Shown in pieces: positions 10,041-23,496 of a DNA stretch of 64,000 nucleotides. Within the stretch, counting starts at the first letter, position 1; each line of letters begins with the position of its first letter. The DNA lies in the NCBI GenBank assembly GCA_016806645.1, contig JACSYO010000389.1:438501-502500 (forward strand), in the 5' to 3' direction. A program made the translations under genes and the position numbers. Below the pieces are notes generated by a model. The model saw only the letters and a program-made list of their open reading frames with translations, was not told the DNA's origin and searched no databases. The DNA comes from Ophiodon elongatus. Lineage: Eukaryota > Chordata > Actinopteri > Perciformes > Hexagrammidae.

Positions 10041-12559
10041 CTGTGGGAGGGAGAGGAGGAGGTTACAGGGTTTCTGCAACAGAAAGGCGATGAACCGTAT
10101 TTCTTTTTCAGCCAATCACACACTGATATTAACTTTATTCAGCAGCTCTTTGGATTTTAACAGTTGAGTAGCGCCACTAAATTGTGGCTACGAATGCCCA
10201 CGCTTGTACTTTGCTTGCATATATGACCACTTTATGCTACACTACTTTAAACTACTCCAATTGATGTACTTTAAACTGTTAACACTGCATTTATTTGGAT
10301 TTACTTGCTACTTTAGAGATTAACATACACAAATACTATGAAATGTGTGAAATATGAAGCATTATTATAGATGAAAATACACAAAAAGAAAAATATTTTT
10401 TCTGACACTGAAAGTGCATAAGAAAGGATTGTTTGATTAGGGCTGCATGAGATGAGGAAATTACTGAATATCAAGTTAATGTTCAGTTATCAGTGCATCT
10501 TAGTATCTTGTTCATTAGGGTCATCATAAATTACTGTCATAGTTAATATATAATGAATTGATCCCAATCAGGTTCATACCACTTTATTATTATGGAATAA
10601 AACTACGATTACGACATATTGAAATTATCGTTCATTTAGGGCTCTTTCGAGTTATGGATTGTGCATGCATAGAGTTCTATACATTCAGATTTATTTTTGC
10701 AAACAGAGGAGTCGCCCCCTGATGGTCAGTAGAGAGAATGAAAGTTTATGGTACTTCAGCATCGGCTTCACTTTCCAAAACTGGAGGTTTCCGCTTTGTA
10801 CAAATATGATAATTATCTCACACCTGGCAACACTGGCAGGTATAGAAAATAGACATATTGACAAGACCAAAATATTGTATTATTTTATTTTCAGACAAGA
10901 CTTCAAAAACTCATTTCTAATGATGTTTTCTCAGCGAAGAAGGATGTTTGCTTTTTGTATGTTCATTAACAAATGACTTAATTGGAGTGCTCCGTTTTTG
11001 AGGATTTAACACTGAATTAATGAAGTGCACTCGCCTGTTAGAGTTGAGCATGTTGAGTCATTATCGCACCGAACAAACACCCAAGATTCTTTGTTCATTT
11101 CTCTTCTTAACTGCACCATGAAAAGTGTGATCGCACCAACAGATGTGCTCTTTAGTTCTATAGGAAAAAACATTAATACCGCGAGTCCTTTCTTTAGGTA
11201 ATGTTCTTTAAATCACCATCTTGTCATAATAACCTCTGAAGTGCCATATGTGTGCGTTAACTGCTGGCTACTGATCAGGCCCAAGACTAGAGATCAGACT
11301 TAAATATACTCAGTATTCATACCAAACTCATTTCCTCCTCATCAGTCAGAGACATTTCCAGCAGTATTCTCTCAGGGTCTAATTTTCCAGACGTAATCAT
11401 AACTGCCTCAAAATAGCTGTGTCTTTCCATGGAGAGCGACAGCATAGGTGGGCTGGGAAACTCCCCGCATTACATCTTATACCTCCACATGCCACCGTAC
11501 GCGCAGAGCGTCTCATCTAAGAGTTTCTGAAGAGGGTGAAAATAACTAAAGAACTTTATATTAAAAGCAGGCGGTGAGTTCCTCCCATTTATCACACTAT
11601 CTAGCCCAAAACAGAGCAGCCTTCAATCGTACGCCTGATCCGGGCCCAACGCAGGCCTTTTACGACGCGCTCATAACACACCAAAGCCCTTTAATGTGGA
11701 AGACCGATATCCCTTTGAGGTGATTCATTCTTAAATATTTCCTAGACACCGATCTACTTAATCAGCAGACAGCTGAAGGAGCGATAGACGGCGGACCCTG
11801 ATGATCATTGTGATGAGTTCAAATGGTTCTCATGCGCGATGGCAGCTTTCCCTCTAATAGCTCCTGTAACGCTGTCTGGTCCCCTGCACTATTTAGCAGC
11901 TTTTACAAGTGAATAAAAAGCCTGTATGTTATTTATTTATGGGAGGTGAGGCGGAAAAGTGTCAATCAATACAATTTGTTATACTCATAAGGACCAGTAA
12001 ATACTGAAAAAATATGACAGGTCCTGTTCCATTCTGACTGAATGTGGTATGAATCAACCTGCCAGGAGCTGTGGATGGAATGAAACTAAAATATAGGTTT
12101 ATGCTAGAAACAAAAATGGTAAAAAAAAAAGGTGCTTTGTGCAAACATAAATCCTCAATATCAAGTATTTTAGAGCATCTGAGAGGAGACCTGCAAGGCA
12201 CAGCTCTCTGAACGAGGAAAATCAGACTGCACGATTAGCTTCCACTTAGCAGAGCGAGGAATAACCAATATTTCCATTGACTGGAGAAGGTAGAAAATCC
12301 CTAATGGCATTACCACTTGGCTGCAGTAAGATATCGACCCGGTGGTCAAATCACACACATCAAAGCTCAGTCCAGGAAAAGTGTTGCAGTATCAGCTACA
12401 AATGGACCACTAAGCCACTTCTTCTTCATTGTTTGGATAAAAAGTAGGGGTGTGACGCACAGCTACTACCAGCCTGTTTGTTTAACAGATATATCTGTAT
12501 TCAAATCTATATTCGGATTCATACTGCAAGTTGTATTTATTTTAGAATAATTGTGAGTC

Positions 12560-12733
12560 TTTTTTCATGCAAAACTGCCAGCGATGATTTCATGCAGCCT
12601 CTTAATTGTGAGGATTTGCTGCTTTTATTCTCGGATGTGGTAATAAACAATCTATCTTTGGGTTTTGGAGTGTCACATCTAAGGGTGTAAGAAAGTTTTA
12701 TGATATTGAATCTATTATCAAAAACACTGTATT

Positions 12734-12765
<32 letters not shown>

Positions 12766-12766
12766 C

Positions 12767-12835
<69 letters not shown>

Positions 12836-13140
12836 GTATATCTCAGACTGTCCTGATTGCATAAAAAAGGCAAACTTTTTTTACTCTGAGTTTATGCGTT
12901 GGTGATTTCTTTATTCTATTTCTATTTTAAAAGGTGACAATATATCTCCTTGCTTACTGTATGCAATACTGTGTATCGCAATATATTTAATCGTAACCTC
13001 TGTATCATGATACGTATCGTATCGCCAGATTATTTACAATACCTAGTGACATCACTTTGGGCTTTAGAGAAACTGTCAAGAGATTAATAGGAAGAAAATC
13101 TGCAGATGAATTGATTTTGTTGATGCAATCATTAGTTGGA
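12560..13140 (+). repeat. Dispersed repeat interrupted by a second repeat
   Basis: The left part (gtgaggatttgctgctttta and atctttgggttttgga, to about 12678) and the right part (gacatcactttgggcttt, then aatcattagttggagcc, from about 13048) are consecutive blocks of one fish repeat family as I remember it. Between them lies different sequence with a (TA)n tract and a gatacgtatcgtatcg segment typical of another family. A fragment of the first family also seems present near 62005-62045 (ccattttcactatttgctga). Confidence 0.55.
12735..12829. repeat. (TA)n microsatellite
   Basis: About 95 bases of alternating TA with occasional TATG/CATA interruptions, lying within the inner repeat of the nested pair. 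Confidence 0.95.
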
Positions 13141-13637
13141 GCCGTATTTTGAGCCACGATCTGAAGTCATTTTTAGGATTTCGAAATGGATTTATGGCTG
13201 TTTATCCGTGATGGGCATCATAGATACCGACACTACTGTAAAGTGTGTTGTGATTCAGTTTGACTGAATAATAACTCTGAGAAGATGTGGTGTGAAGTTC
13301 GAGTGGGGCGACAAAATATTATGGTAAATACTCGGATGGTGTCCATATCTGTGCATATTCGTATATACTGTATTTGTATTCTTATAAACATCCTTATACG
13401 CAGACACAAAGTAAACAACATTTTCTTGTGAATAATGTTAATAAGTTGCATCACAGCACATTGCATGACTCATCGAGAGCAGCTTGTGCCCAGTATGAGA
13501 GAACCGGGATGAACTGCCAGGTTAAACTTGTTAGAAATTAATTGCGTTCAACTCTCCACTATTTCTGTGTAGGTGTGTGATGTCACTGCTGTATATAAAT
13601 GTAAGAGTGCGTGTTAAGTGCAGAGGTAACCCGTCAC

Positions 13638-13803
13638 CTGTTCGCTCATGCTGTTGATGCCATCGGGCCCCAGCAGGTTCACGGCCTGCTTGACCAGGTC
13701 CGTCCGTCCGCAGTTGAGCATCCTGAAGCCCAGGTCCTGCAGGAACTTGGCCTCTGTGGAGGCGGCGTCCAGCTTCCTGGTGGCACAGAAACAATCCTCC
13801 GCC
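13638..13803 (-). CDS. abtb3: ABTB3 exon 5 (start of ankyrin region)
   Basis: This 166-nt exon completes a Lys codon and encodes 55 residues, ending exactly at a codon boundary (phase 2 in, phase 0 out). The peptide begins AEDCFCATRKLDAASTEAKF and continues LQDLGFRMLNCGRTDLVKQA and VNLLGPDGINSMSEQ. The segment LGFRMLNCGRTDLVKQAVNLL has the helix-turn-helix pattern of an ankyrin repeat and serves as the cap before the canonical repeats in exon 6. The acceptor is cctgcag. The donor gtgacggg deviates from consensus at +4 and beyond but keeps GTGA. The match to ABTB3 is close throughout. Confidence 0.95.
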
Positions 13804-15683
13804 CTGCAGGTGGAAACAGCAGATCCATTACCGTGATTAAGTGGGAGCTTATCTCAGAAATGGATTTTGTAATCTGCGGATAAACATCTCCATTGCACAC
13901 CGAAGGAAAAGGAACAAGAGCAACTCCGCCGTTCACAACTTTAACTCTTTAATTTATGATTATTAACTGCGACTTTACCAGTTTATTACAAGTATTGGGG
14001 CTGTTTTGAATTCAAAGTCATTTCACTTTGCATTTCTCAACGTGTCATTTTTCTCTGCTTGCGCCTCGTTCTCTACTTCCTTCCTTTCCTAAAGAAGCTT
14101 TTCTCCAGGTAAGGCTTTCGCTGTGACTCATTATTACCCACTCATGTCTCCCGTAAAGCCTCTTAATCCAATCTGTGAGCAGCTGTCACAGCTGCCGTTT
14201 CCACGAGGTCACAGAGGAGCCGATTCATGATGTTTTGTCAAATGTTACGCGACAATTATAGCTGACATATGTAAAGAGATGTTAATTGGCAATTCACACC
14301 TCTCAGTGTTTCATTTATTATTTCTCTGCAAGCATTCGCGATGCGGTGCGATGCGACTCTTAACCCACTGACACCGACACAACGTTGCAGACTGAGCCGC
14401 CATGTGACAACCATTGTGTGCTGCTAGGTGACGGGTGTGTTTGTGAAGGAGGGAAGATAAAAGGGGAGAAACAGGGGAGACTATATAGTGAGACGGAAAC
14501 TAGTAAAGAGAAGATTTATCCCCAAGTCAGGAAGCCAGCAGACTAGTTGATGCTGTCCATTAAAAGAGGGACAAACACACTTGATTTAGTCACTTTTAAA
14601 TTAAACATTTCAGTTTAACAAGAGTCTATAGCCATGCTTTAAGCTAAATGCTAGCATCAGCATGCTAACATGCTTGTATTTAGCAGACATGATGTAAATC
14701 ATCCGAGTTTAGCATGCTAACATTTACTAATTAGCACTAAACAGCTGAAGCTGATGGGAATGTAATTATTTTTGCAGTTATGTGGTCATAAACCAAAGCG
14801 GTGGGCATATTGAAATTTGGATCTGATGAAGAGCAAGAGATTTAACTAAAAACCACAAATGTAGCTTTTAAATCTCAATGGGAATATCCTGGTAAAATAA
14901 AGGTGAACATAATAAAAAATAAACAAAATGTCATGGCCTGCTATCGCAATGATTTCAATTAGTGCAAGGAAGTGGCAATTTATGGATGATATATGATACA
15001 TCAAAGAGCCACAACAACCAAAACCTAGAAGAAAAGGACACACACTCAACATTTATCAGCCGTTTTGTTCTGAGCGGACTTTTAGATTGTTTGTGTCTTT
15101 TATTATGGCTGTATGGATACCTGGCTTTTGTTTGTTTTTATCACTAATACTTTTATTTTCGAGCTGTTTCAAATGTTTTACTGACTATTTAGAAATAGTG
15201 TGGGTTCTTGTTGTCATTGTTGTTGTTATCGTAAGCAGTTTTATTGCTGTTGATTTATTGCTTGCTTTTTCCCTTTTACCTTGGATATTTAATTACATAT
15301 TAATTACATATGATGTAACGTATAATTATGGGCACCTGAGGACGAGTAGTTGCTAGCTTCGTAGTGGCTAACAGGGATTCAAATGAAAATTTAATTAAAT
15401 TAGATTAAATAATTAGTTACAGGCCAACAGAGGGCTTTATAGAGCTATAGGTACACACTATTATTAGACTATGTTGAAGGAGAATTTGCATTGAGGATTT
15501 AAAAAGATTTGTACAGAGCTGGACCTTTTGAATGCCCTGAGAGATTTCTGAGTTAAGCTACTGGTTTAAGAGCAAAAGTTTCTGATAATTAAAACTTGCA
15601 GAAGCAAGAAGGACTCACGCCTTCTTCACTCACTGAGGTTTATCTCAACCAGTAAGACTCTGTCACTAGCATCATATCCTTAC
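13804..15683 (-). other. abtb3: Intron 4, 1.9 kb
   Basis: The intron is bounded by gtaaggat and cctgcag. It contains a copy of the gctaaca-type dispersed repeat at about 14633-14835. The remainder is AT-rich. An open frame near 15087-15356 on the plus strand is hydrophobic only because of T-rich sequence and has no support as a gene. Confidence 0.88.
14633..14835 (+). repeat. Dispersed repeat, gctaaca family (5' part)
   Basis: The blocks agcatgctaaca, aattagcactaaacag, gctgaagctgatgggaatgt and ggtcataaaccaaag match, in order, the same blocks at 26.0 kb. The family is familiar from fish genomes; I cannot give a database name. Confidence 0.65.
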
Positions 15684-15836
15684 TTTATTTGTCGGGGTTC
15701 ACAGTCCACACCGGGGAGCAGCAGCCTGGCGGCCTGCCTCACGTCGTCGCTGTCCACAGAGAAGCTCCGTCGATGCTCAGTGTGGGCCACCGCCACCCGG
15801 ATCCACTCCATCAGCGGAGGCAGTACCAGGAACGGC
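15684..15836 (-). CDS. abtb3: ABTB3 exon 4 (internal coding exon)
   Basis: This 153-nt exon completes an Arg codon, encodes 50 residues and ends with AA of a Lys codon (phase 2 in, phase 2 out). The peptide runs PFLVLPPLMEWIRVAVAH, then TEHRRSFSVDSDDVRQAARL, then LLPGVDCEPRQI. This is nearly the vertebrate ABTB3 sequence, with conservative changes only. The acceptor is ccctgcag and the donor gtaaggat. It is a conserved alpha-helical segment just before the ankyrin block; the DSDDVRQAARLLLPG motif is typical of the ABTB2/ABTB3 group. The length is divisible by three with matching phases, so skipping would not shift the frame. Confidence 0.95.
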
Positions 15837-16665
15837 CTGCAGGGGGAAACAAAGGTTTGTTTTGCTCACATTAAACGTGCAAATCCAACGCATTCTCACT
15901 TCCAACTCGTCAGGACCCTTTAGCATCACTTTTCAACATGCGGGGTAGTCCGATAAGACTTTTAAACTACTCGGTTAGGTCATAGTTTGAGTTAAAATAA
16001 GTTTGTACATTACCGAAGTTACATTTGTATTTTAAGTATGTTAGGTACGTCACGCAAGTTAAGTATGTTACTAAGTAAAAGTACTATTAAACTCAGCATG
16101 CATGGTGCTGTGCAAACAGTAGGTCATTATAAAACATGAAACAAATTGTACTACATAAAATAAACACATATATGTGAAGTTGTGTGCAATATGAAGATAA
16201 CATAAATGTACAAACATGATAGCATGCTAACAAGGTGTCATATTCCCCAAAACAGATCTAAATAAGAACAAAAATAAAAAGTCCACTCAGTTACATTCAC
16301 AAATGTAGATACACATAATGTTACAGGCCATATCAATATATAGTATCATGATTAATGTGACTTATGTATGTTAAAATAAATTAATATGAACTAATCCTTT
16401 AAAACACACAGCTGCTCTATTCGCCTTTCACATAAAATAACTTAATAGACTCTGGTAGCACACACACTTTCTAATTAAAGATGCCTTTATAGAACTGAAA
16501 AGGCAGTTACACCAAATCAATATTTATAATTTATAACTCAGATAGCTCAGAAAGAGAGATCTAGATTCTGCAACTTCCCTAAACGCTGTTATTACCTTCT
16601 TTAATCAAAATCAGTAATGAGTCCTGCCTGGCTGACATGTTCATATTTCATAATTTATTTCCAGG

Positions 16666-16669
<4 letters not shown>

Positions 16670-16729
<60 letters not shown>

Positions 16730-16738
16730 GTGTGTGTG
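16670..16738. repeat. (GT)n microsatellite
   Basis: About 34 GT dinucleotides with a single GTGC interruption, likely to be length-polymorphic. Confidence 0.97.
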
Positions 16739-17039
16739 TATTCTCTAATCGCATAGCCTCTAACACACACATGCTTATGTTGTTCTGTCTGTTATTTATC
16801 TTTTCCCCCCCACAATAAAACAGCAGCAAAATTCAGGTCAGTCATTCATCAGACATTTGACCTGTTTACATCACTTCACAAGCAGAATGAGCTGTTGTGC
16901 TTTACAGAAAAGATAATAAGAAACACTTGGACTAATATCAAATTTTATTATTATTTTCTCACAATAAAACACACATTAAAGAACTAACTGGAGGGAAATA
17001 TAGTTATTTGGTTTCTTGCTGAGAGTTACTGAGAGTAGA

Positions 17040-17490
17040 TTGATTGATTGATTTGGCTGTGCGTTAAGTGTAGAGTTATGAGGCAATTAGCTTATCTTAG
17101 ATTAGCATAAATACAAACAGCTGAGGCCGGCTCTGTTAGAACATTATCCCTACGAACACCACTATCTTGTTTGTCTAATCCACACAGAAATAGAAATAGG
17201 TTTTTTTCCCCATATAATGTAAATAATTGACTGTTTGCTAGCTTGTCAAGCTTTCCATTCTCGCACGCCACATATGCTAATGCTGTTTTCAGGGATAATG
17301 ATGGCAGATTATTGGTTCAAATTCATAGTAATTGTTTGAAAGAATGGGTCTTTGATTTCAGACAGAGTTTTTTTTCTTGTCTGTTACCGTACATCTTCTC
17401 AGCTGAACTGACAATTTGTCGTTGAGAGCTGTAACTGTAGCGACCGATAGCTCACTAAGCTAACGTTAGCTAATGTTAGCTAACATTAGC
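17040..17490. repeat. Dispersed repeat, TTAAAGGAAYAGTT family, diverged
   Basis: The blocks gcaattagcttatcttagat, ggccggctctgttagaac and the later gctaacgttagctaatgtta recall the family at 4955. The 3' end is unclear, and the last block contains its own short gttagctaa repeats. Confidence 0.45.
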
Positions 17491-20400
17491 TACATGACTT
17501 GGTTGAAAACGCGATCTGATCAGCAGCTGAAAGTTTTTGAGACGGCAGCACAGTATGAGGCAATGCTAATAAATTTTGACCTGCTTTTATGTTTTTATAA
17601 GAGAAGAAATAACTGCCAACACTCTGGGAAAAAAAGGTGCAAAGTGACTATTTTATCATGACATTTCTCTATTAAAGTGAGGAGCTTCTGGAGCACATTG
17701 TTGGTGTTCCCGGATATCCATTCAGTCACACTGACTTCACACCACTCGAACAACCCTGAGGAAAAAAAACTACAAAGAAAACCCAGACAGAAAACCTGGT
17801 CATCATTCTGCCATCTTATTCAGATGTGTCTTAACACATAAAAACCAGTAAGAAATAATGTCTTCATGTCCAAGAGGGCTTGATTCTCTGAGCTAAAGCT
17901 AATGCATGGGACTGAACAATATTTATTCAAATACTCCTTGTTGTACAGTAATATAAAACACATCTTATCAAAAATATTTTAAAACAGCTAACACAAAGTG
18001 ATTATTTAGGATTTTACGTCAGTTAAAATTATTAATGTTGTATTTTTGTAACATTGTGAAAGCTCAATGAACGACTGCAGGATATGAATTACGGGGATTT
18101 TATTTAACGTTAAATCATAATTGACCACATAATATAGTTATCTATCAAACACTTATTACAAAATAAATTGATCATCATCTGGTTTCTTGTTTAAAAAAAT
18201 AAATATTTGATCACAAAACAGAAATGACGAACTTTATTATTTTCCTGGACTTGATGGAGTTCATAGATCTAAATTATTGCTACGATGAGTCTTCAGGATG
18301 TGGATGTCTTCAGCACATCCTCCTCATTCAGAATAATCATCCTCATAAAAACTTCCCCTTTCGCTACTCTATAAAACTAAACTTATTACAGAAAGAACAG
18401 CCTTGGTATATATGGCTTATACAGCTTTTTGCAGTCCGTGGCACTTAAAGCAGGTCATTGGTAGATTGGAAAAGTCCCTTTCACCAGCTTCAGCAGATAT
18501 TAGGCGTGATTATTTCCCCCATTTGTACTTTGCCATCATGACTATGGTCTTTTTTATTAACTAGTAAGGTTACCTTTAGCAAATAATGTACTTATTATAC
18601 AAGAAAGATGAATTATAGTACAGCTAAAAATAATTCTGTTTAGATAATATTAAGACAGAGTTTCTTTTAAGGCTTTTAAAATCATCCAAACGTCTCAGAT
18701 GTACATTAGAAAACCGTAAAACGTTAAATCAATTGGGCTAATTTCATGACATAGCCAGTTAAATTATATTAGGAATCTATCAGTGAAGGCCCCAGCAGAG
18801 CTTTACTCCCTCTGGCAACCATCATTTCTAAAAAAAAATGATTTAAACAAGCACGTAGCCGACTGAGAGAAACCATTTGGGACTGTTGTGTTTACCGTGT
18901 ATGCAGCTGCTTGGTCCTTCTGTAATTTAGCTGTAAGCACATGTTTAATAAAGGCAGCAGCTTTTAGATATTGACACACAGTGTTTGACTAGTCTTATTT
19001 TTTTTGTGTGCCAGGATTTTGAACTCTGGCGAGCGAGCTGCTGTTTAGTAGTTGGCTGACTAATGTGACAAAGTAGACCTCCCTTTTCTCAGAGCTTGTT
19101 CGCTCCCGAAACACATATCTACCGTTCTGGGTTTGCAGAAGAGGGAGGAGGCCCAGTCTGGAATGAAAACAGTGAGGGTAATGTTATCCATCGATACAGA
19201 CAGCATGCCTGCAGCGACAACCTGAGCTGCCAGGGTAAAAATGACTTCTTGGAAGCAAACATCTGAAACCAAAATACTATAAACTATAATCTACCGCAGC
19301 TCTATTACTATTTAAAATTCCTCTACATTCTTCATCGTTCTTATTAACGTCAAGAAATTGGAGCGATGAACTAATTTTCTTCTTCTGATGTAACGTCAGG
19401 TAAAGGGTGTGAAAGTCATTTCAGTAATTTACTCCCCTTTAATAATTGTTCCCCTCTCAAAAAGGTTTATCTGCAGCTTCACAACTCAGATTATTTTATC
19501 TCATTTGATCACATTCTCCCGTCGCCTCGTCTCGCTGTGTTATTCAGGCCCTTTTCTACTCGTCTTCAACCTTTCAGCAGAATGCTAAATAGAGGATTTT
19601 CTCTCGGGGGATCCGAGAGCCTGCTGACATGTCACTCCGCCTGACATTCCTGATGCTCCCCGGGGTCGTCAGCATGGAGTTTCATCTCCTCAGAGCGGAG
19701 GAAAGACGTTGGAAAATCTGTCCATTCGTCCATCCGAGTCAAGTCCCCCTGGTTCCCATCAATCTGATCGACGCCCTCGGGGAAGTGTCAGTGCTGCCCG
19801 GGCAATGCAGCGTCTTACGGGATCGCTTGTGGGGGCGAAAAACTTGTGCAAGAAAGTAGGAACGTCTGCACCAACCTTTTAGACCAGTTGACATTATTCC
19901 AGCTCTGGAATGTGAGACAAACTGACAGAGGCAATATGGCTGAAAGGATATATGTGTCTACCTATCAAGACCGGAGAGCTTTTAAAGTGTGTAATGTGTG
20001 CCAGCAATGTGGGTGATGGACATTTTGGGAGATTGGATTGTAACTTACACACAGATTCTTCAGAGATAAAAATCATCTCACTGTTTGATTTACAGCTTGA
20101 CGAGTAGAGGCAAAGCCCCACATATCATACTGCACACGGTAGCTAATTGACGCAATGCAATAACGAAGAGGGAATCCTTTTTTTTTAAATGGCTCTTTTT
20201 TGGCTCTTTGGGACACTTAAGTGTTTTCTGAGACTTGTGCAATGTGGGCGTCTGCAAATGCAGCCAAGAAAGGCTAAATTTATCCTTTACATCCAAAGTG
20301 GTTCAGTTGTTTTCAAGAGTTTAGGTGATCCTCGACAACTGGTAGAGTATGGAAATATCACGTGACCGTGTCATATTCACCAGGTATTTGTGTTTGTGTG

Positions 20401-21247
20401 GTCACAGTTACTGGTGAATCTGGTAAATATCTTGATCTATGCCAATAAAAAGGAACCTCAGAGTCAATAACTGTATAAGCCGCTGAAAAAAAAAAACATA
20501 TTTGCTATCTGTCTGTCAAGTGCTGAAGTGAAATACCGTCACTCTTATCTAAAGTTAGGCATCATAGAACATTTAACGTTTGGATTCACACCTTGTTGGC
20601 TGTTTGAAGGCAACTTTGTGTTGATAAACTTCAACGTTATTGACTTTGAGTTAACGTAGAGCGTCTGGTCGTCTCCTTTGGAGGAAACAATAACTGAACT
20701 GTGACACAGCGTTTGTCTCCACCTCCATTCTACAATAAAATTTGAAACTTGTGACTCAAACTGGTAAAATGTCATCATGTTTCCAAACTGGGTTGGTTTG
20801 TGGTTTTTTATCTTAACCCTGCCGGTCTGCTTTCACACTTGTTGTCCCAATATTTGCGACATAAAGTGTAATTATTTCCTCAAAGTGCAGCTGTTCCTCC
20901 CCCATTGTTGAGAAATGCCCATTTGTACATGTACAGGGAAACAATCAAGCACTACTGACGGGAACGACATAATCCGTACTGGCCACAGAGAAGTCCTGTT
21001 TTTTTGTGTGCTAACAATTCAAAAATACCACCAATGATGATGTCATGAATTTTCCTCCATTAACACTGCGGATGACAAAAATGTAACTGCAGTTCAGCCG
21101 TAACCGATCTGATGTGATGGACTTGGATACGGCTTCTTGGACCACAGAAAAACAGTTCATATCGAGACATTTTCTTCCTGAATTCTGAATTACTAAACTA
21201 AAAAGTGTGAAAGCTGCATCATTTACTGGGTTCACAGTTGAACTCAC

Positions 21248-21458
21248 CTCTCAGTCTGTAAGGTGACTTTGGAGGGCTCGACGTTGGGGTTCTCCCACTC
21301 CATCTGTGGGCAGTGCATGAAGTAACACAGGGTGTAGAGGGCCTCGGGCTCCCAGTGCACCGTGGTGTTGGTGGTCTTCTGGTGGACCGGAGTCCCGTTG
21401 CTGGGGTTCTTGATGTGCAGGGGCTGGAGGTGGTGCATCGCCCGGGACACGAGATCAC
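21248..21458 (-). CDS. abtb3: ABTB3 exon 3 (internal coding exon)
   Basis: This 211-nt exon enters at phase 1, completing a Ser codon, and leaves at phase 2 with AG of an Arg codon. It encodes 69 complete residues beginning DLVSRAMHHLQPL. A variable stretch follows (HIKNPSNGTPVHQKTTNTTV), then the conserved WEPEALYTLCYFMHCPQMEW and NPNVEPSKVTLQTE. The acceptor is cttccag and the donor gtgagttc. The Trp- and Cys-containing block is a hallmark of the ABTB2/ABTB3 family core upstream of the ankyrin repeats. I know of no enzymatic function for it; it is probably a structural helical segment. The Thr/Asn-rich insert before WEPEAL is where I would expect fish and mammal sequences to differ most. 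Confidence 0.95.
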
Positions 21459-21922
21459 CTGGAAGATATTTTTTACACATGAGGACGGTGCACGGGCTTT
21501 TCCAACACGCAATAAACACGCAGCGGGAAGAAAATGTCAGAAATAGAAATTCATTAAAGATAAGAGTATTACCACGGTGTAGTACGCCGAGGAAAGGTCT
21601 ACTCATTATAACAACGTCCTACGCATTACTCCCGGAGCACAGATCAATTTCTTTCACCACTGCTTTGTTATGTGAGTGCTTGCAGCGCTCACTCCTTCAT
21701 TCACACACCCTCTGATTCACCGTATATTTAGTCATACACATATGCCCACACTGTCCTTGCTGAGTGGGAAATTGCTGCCTTGAAATGAAATCTTCTGAAC
21801 ATCGTGCCTCTTTCAGTAAATCGGTAAAGTGGGAGCCCCTTGTTCTGTCTTCATTCCATCTTCAGCTCTTGTTATTCTTATTTTTCTGACGTGACCACCG
21901 AGAGATTCATGGGGAAACTACA

Positions 21923-21940
21923 GTGTGTGTGTGTGTGTGT

Positions 21941-21993
<53 letters not shown>
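21923..21993. repeat. (GT)n microsatellite
   Basis: About 35 GT dinucleotides with TATG interruptions, in intron 2 near exon 3. Confidence 0.97.
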
Positions 21994-22079
21994 CAAAATG
22001 AGGTAAAGGTCCTGTCACTAGAAACGTGGTTGTAGGCTTGAATAGGACAAACAGATGCATTAAGCTTGTAGTTCTATTA

Positions 22080-22380
22080 AAGGATAATTCAGATTTTTAA
22101 TAACGTGGATCTTTTTTTGTAGCGTTTACCATTGTTTCTATCATAATTAGCCAAACTTGAGTTTCAGTTGACACAGAAGCTGCAGCAGCATTAGCTAGTA
22201 GTAGTTTTTTTTTTTACCTTCGTACAGACCCAAGCTAGCTGTCTCCCCCTATATCCAGTTTTTATGCTAAGCTAAGCTAACCTTCTCTTGGCTCCAGCCT
22301 GATATCTAACGGACAGATATGAGAGTGGTATCTATCTTATCAAAATATTGGAGATGTGGGCGATGATTCTGGTCTGGAAC
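22080..22380. repeat. Dispersed repeat, TTAAAGGAAYAGTT family, partial
   Basis: It begins aaaggataattcagat and ends after gagagtggtatctatcttat. The middle holds gctaagctaagctaacc and ggctccagcctgatatctaa, matching the right-hand blocks of the element at 4955. Confidence 0.6.
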
Positions 22381-23496
22381 CAGGATACCACAATAATCAG
22401 ATGTTATTAAAACCGGTGAGAACGTTGTCCAAAAATATGAATAATAATAAGATTCAAGCTGCAATAAGCTGGAATGATGATGATCCTTAAGTCACATTAT
22501 AGGGACAAAAGTATTTTCACACAGACTATGTTTTCAACCAAGGGTTGCGTAAAAATGCAATGTCATCTAAAGAAACAAAAACAAGTGTGTGTATAATGGT
22601 AAAGCCTTACTTATTCAGGATTAATTCAGAATTGAGAACGTCATGTAATATTTTCCTCAAGATCCTTTGGACTCTCACATGAAAAACAAAAAATCTCAAA
22701 ACAGTTTCTTGTAAAACTCAACAAACCACAGAGATAAAGTAAAGCAGCAAGTCGGAGACTCCAAAGAGGCAGATACTTCAGTCATAATTCTCCGATGTAG
22801 GATTTTTATCGATGAGGTCATTAGTGATGCATTTAAGAGTAACGAGGGGGGAAAATACTGCAGGGTCGATTTCTCAGAAAAAACGAATACTCCCATTGAT
22901 CTAATTATTTACTCTTGTTTATCGGAACGCTGGTTGTTTTGATTCTTACAGGAAAACGCAGACAGAAAACAACACCGAGCAGTGTGAGTTCATGCGTTCT
23001 GCTACTGGATACACGGCGAGTACGATGTGAATAAAACAATATGTGTGAACAGGGTGACGCTCTGAGCTGCAGCACAACGCACACATCCGCTCTCTGATTT
23101 TGTTTGTTCCAAAAATACCCAGTCGGAGCAAAGTTGGACTGTCTTGAAACCTCATCGCTTCGACAGGGTGAGGCGGTGAGTGTGCGCTGCGAGGTTCTCC
23201 ATCTGTCAGACTAAAGGCCCCTGACAGAGTTCACAGGCAGTCAGACGTAAACAGAGCACGACGCTCACGGCACAGTTTGCTCTCCGGCTTCATCGACGGT
23301 TATCTAGAAAGAATTAAATACATCAATAAATCACTGGAAAACGAGGGGAAATCGTGCCCCCCCCCCCCTTTTTTTTTTTTCCTGCAGATTGAAGTGATTA
23401 AAGATGTGTGGTGAGATCAGGCTCCCATCTCCAGGTCGGACACGTTAGACACACATGATTAGGTAAGGTCACCCAGAGCGTTTAGTCAGATGCAAA

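Larger units (their letters stand above)
10041..13637 (-). other. abtb3: Intron 5, 3.6 kb
   Basis: The intron is bounded by gtgacggg and ccacag. It contains a repeat at about 12560-13140 that seems to be interrupted by a second repeat carrying a long (TA)n tract. A weak repeat-like stretch beginning gggctgcatgagatgagg occurs at about 10438-10640. The stretch 10650-12550 is AT-rich with no gene signal. Confidence 0.87.
15837..21247 (-). other. abtb3: Intron 3, 5.4 kb
   Basis: The intron is bounded by gtgagttc and ccctgcag. It contains a long (GT)n microsatellite at 16.67 kb and a diverged copy of the TTAAAGGAAYAGTT-type repeat at about 17.04-17.49 kb. The stretch 15900-16330 resembles decayed repeat DNA rich in short stepped motifs such as aagtatgtta, but I could not assign a family. 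The stretch 17500-21240 is AT-rich with no gene signal. A moderately GC-rich island around 19500-19860 holds an open frame without recognisable homology. Confidence 0.88.

Noticed and set aside
15087..15356. Small membrane protein on the plus strand
   Set aside because: The hydrophobic translation comes from T-rich intron; no signal of selection, start context or homology.
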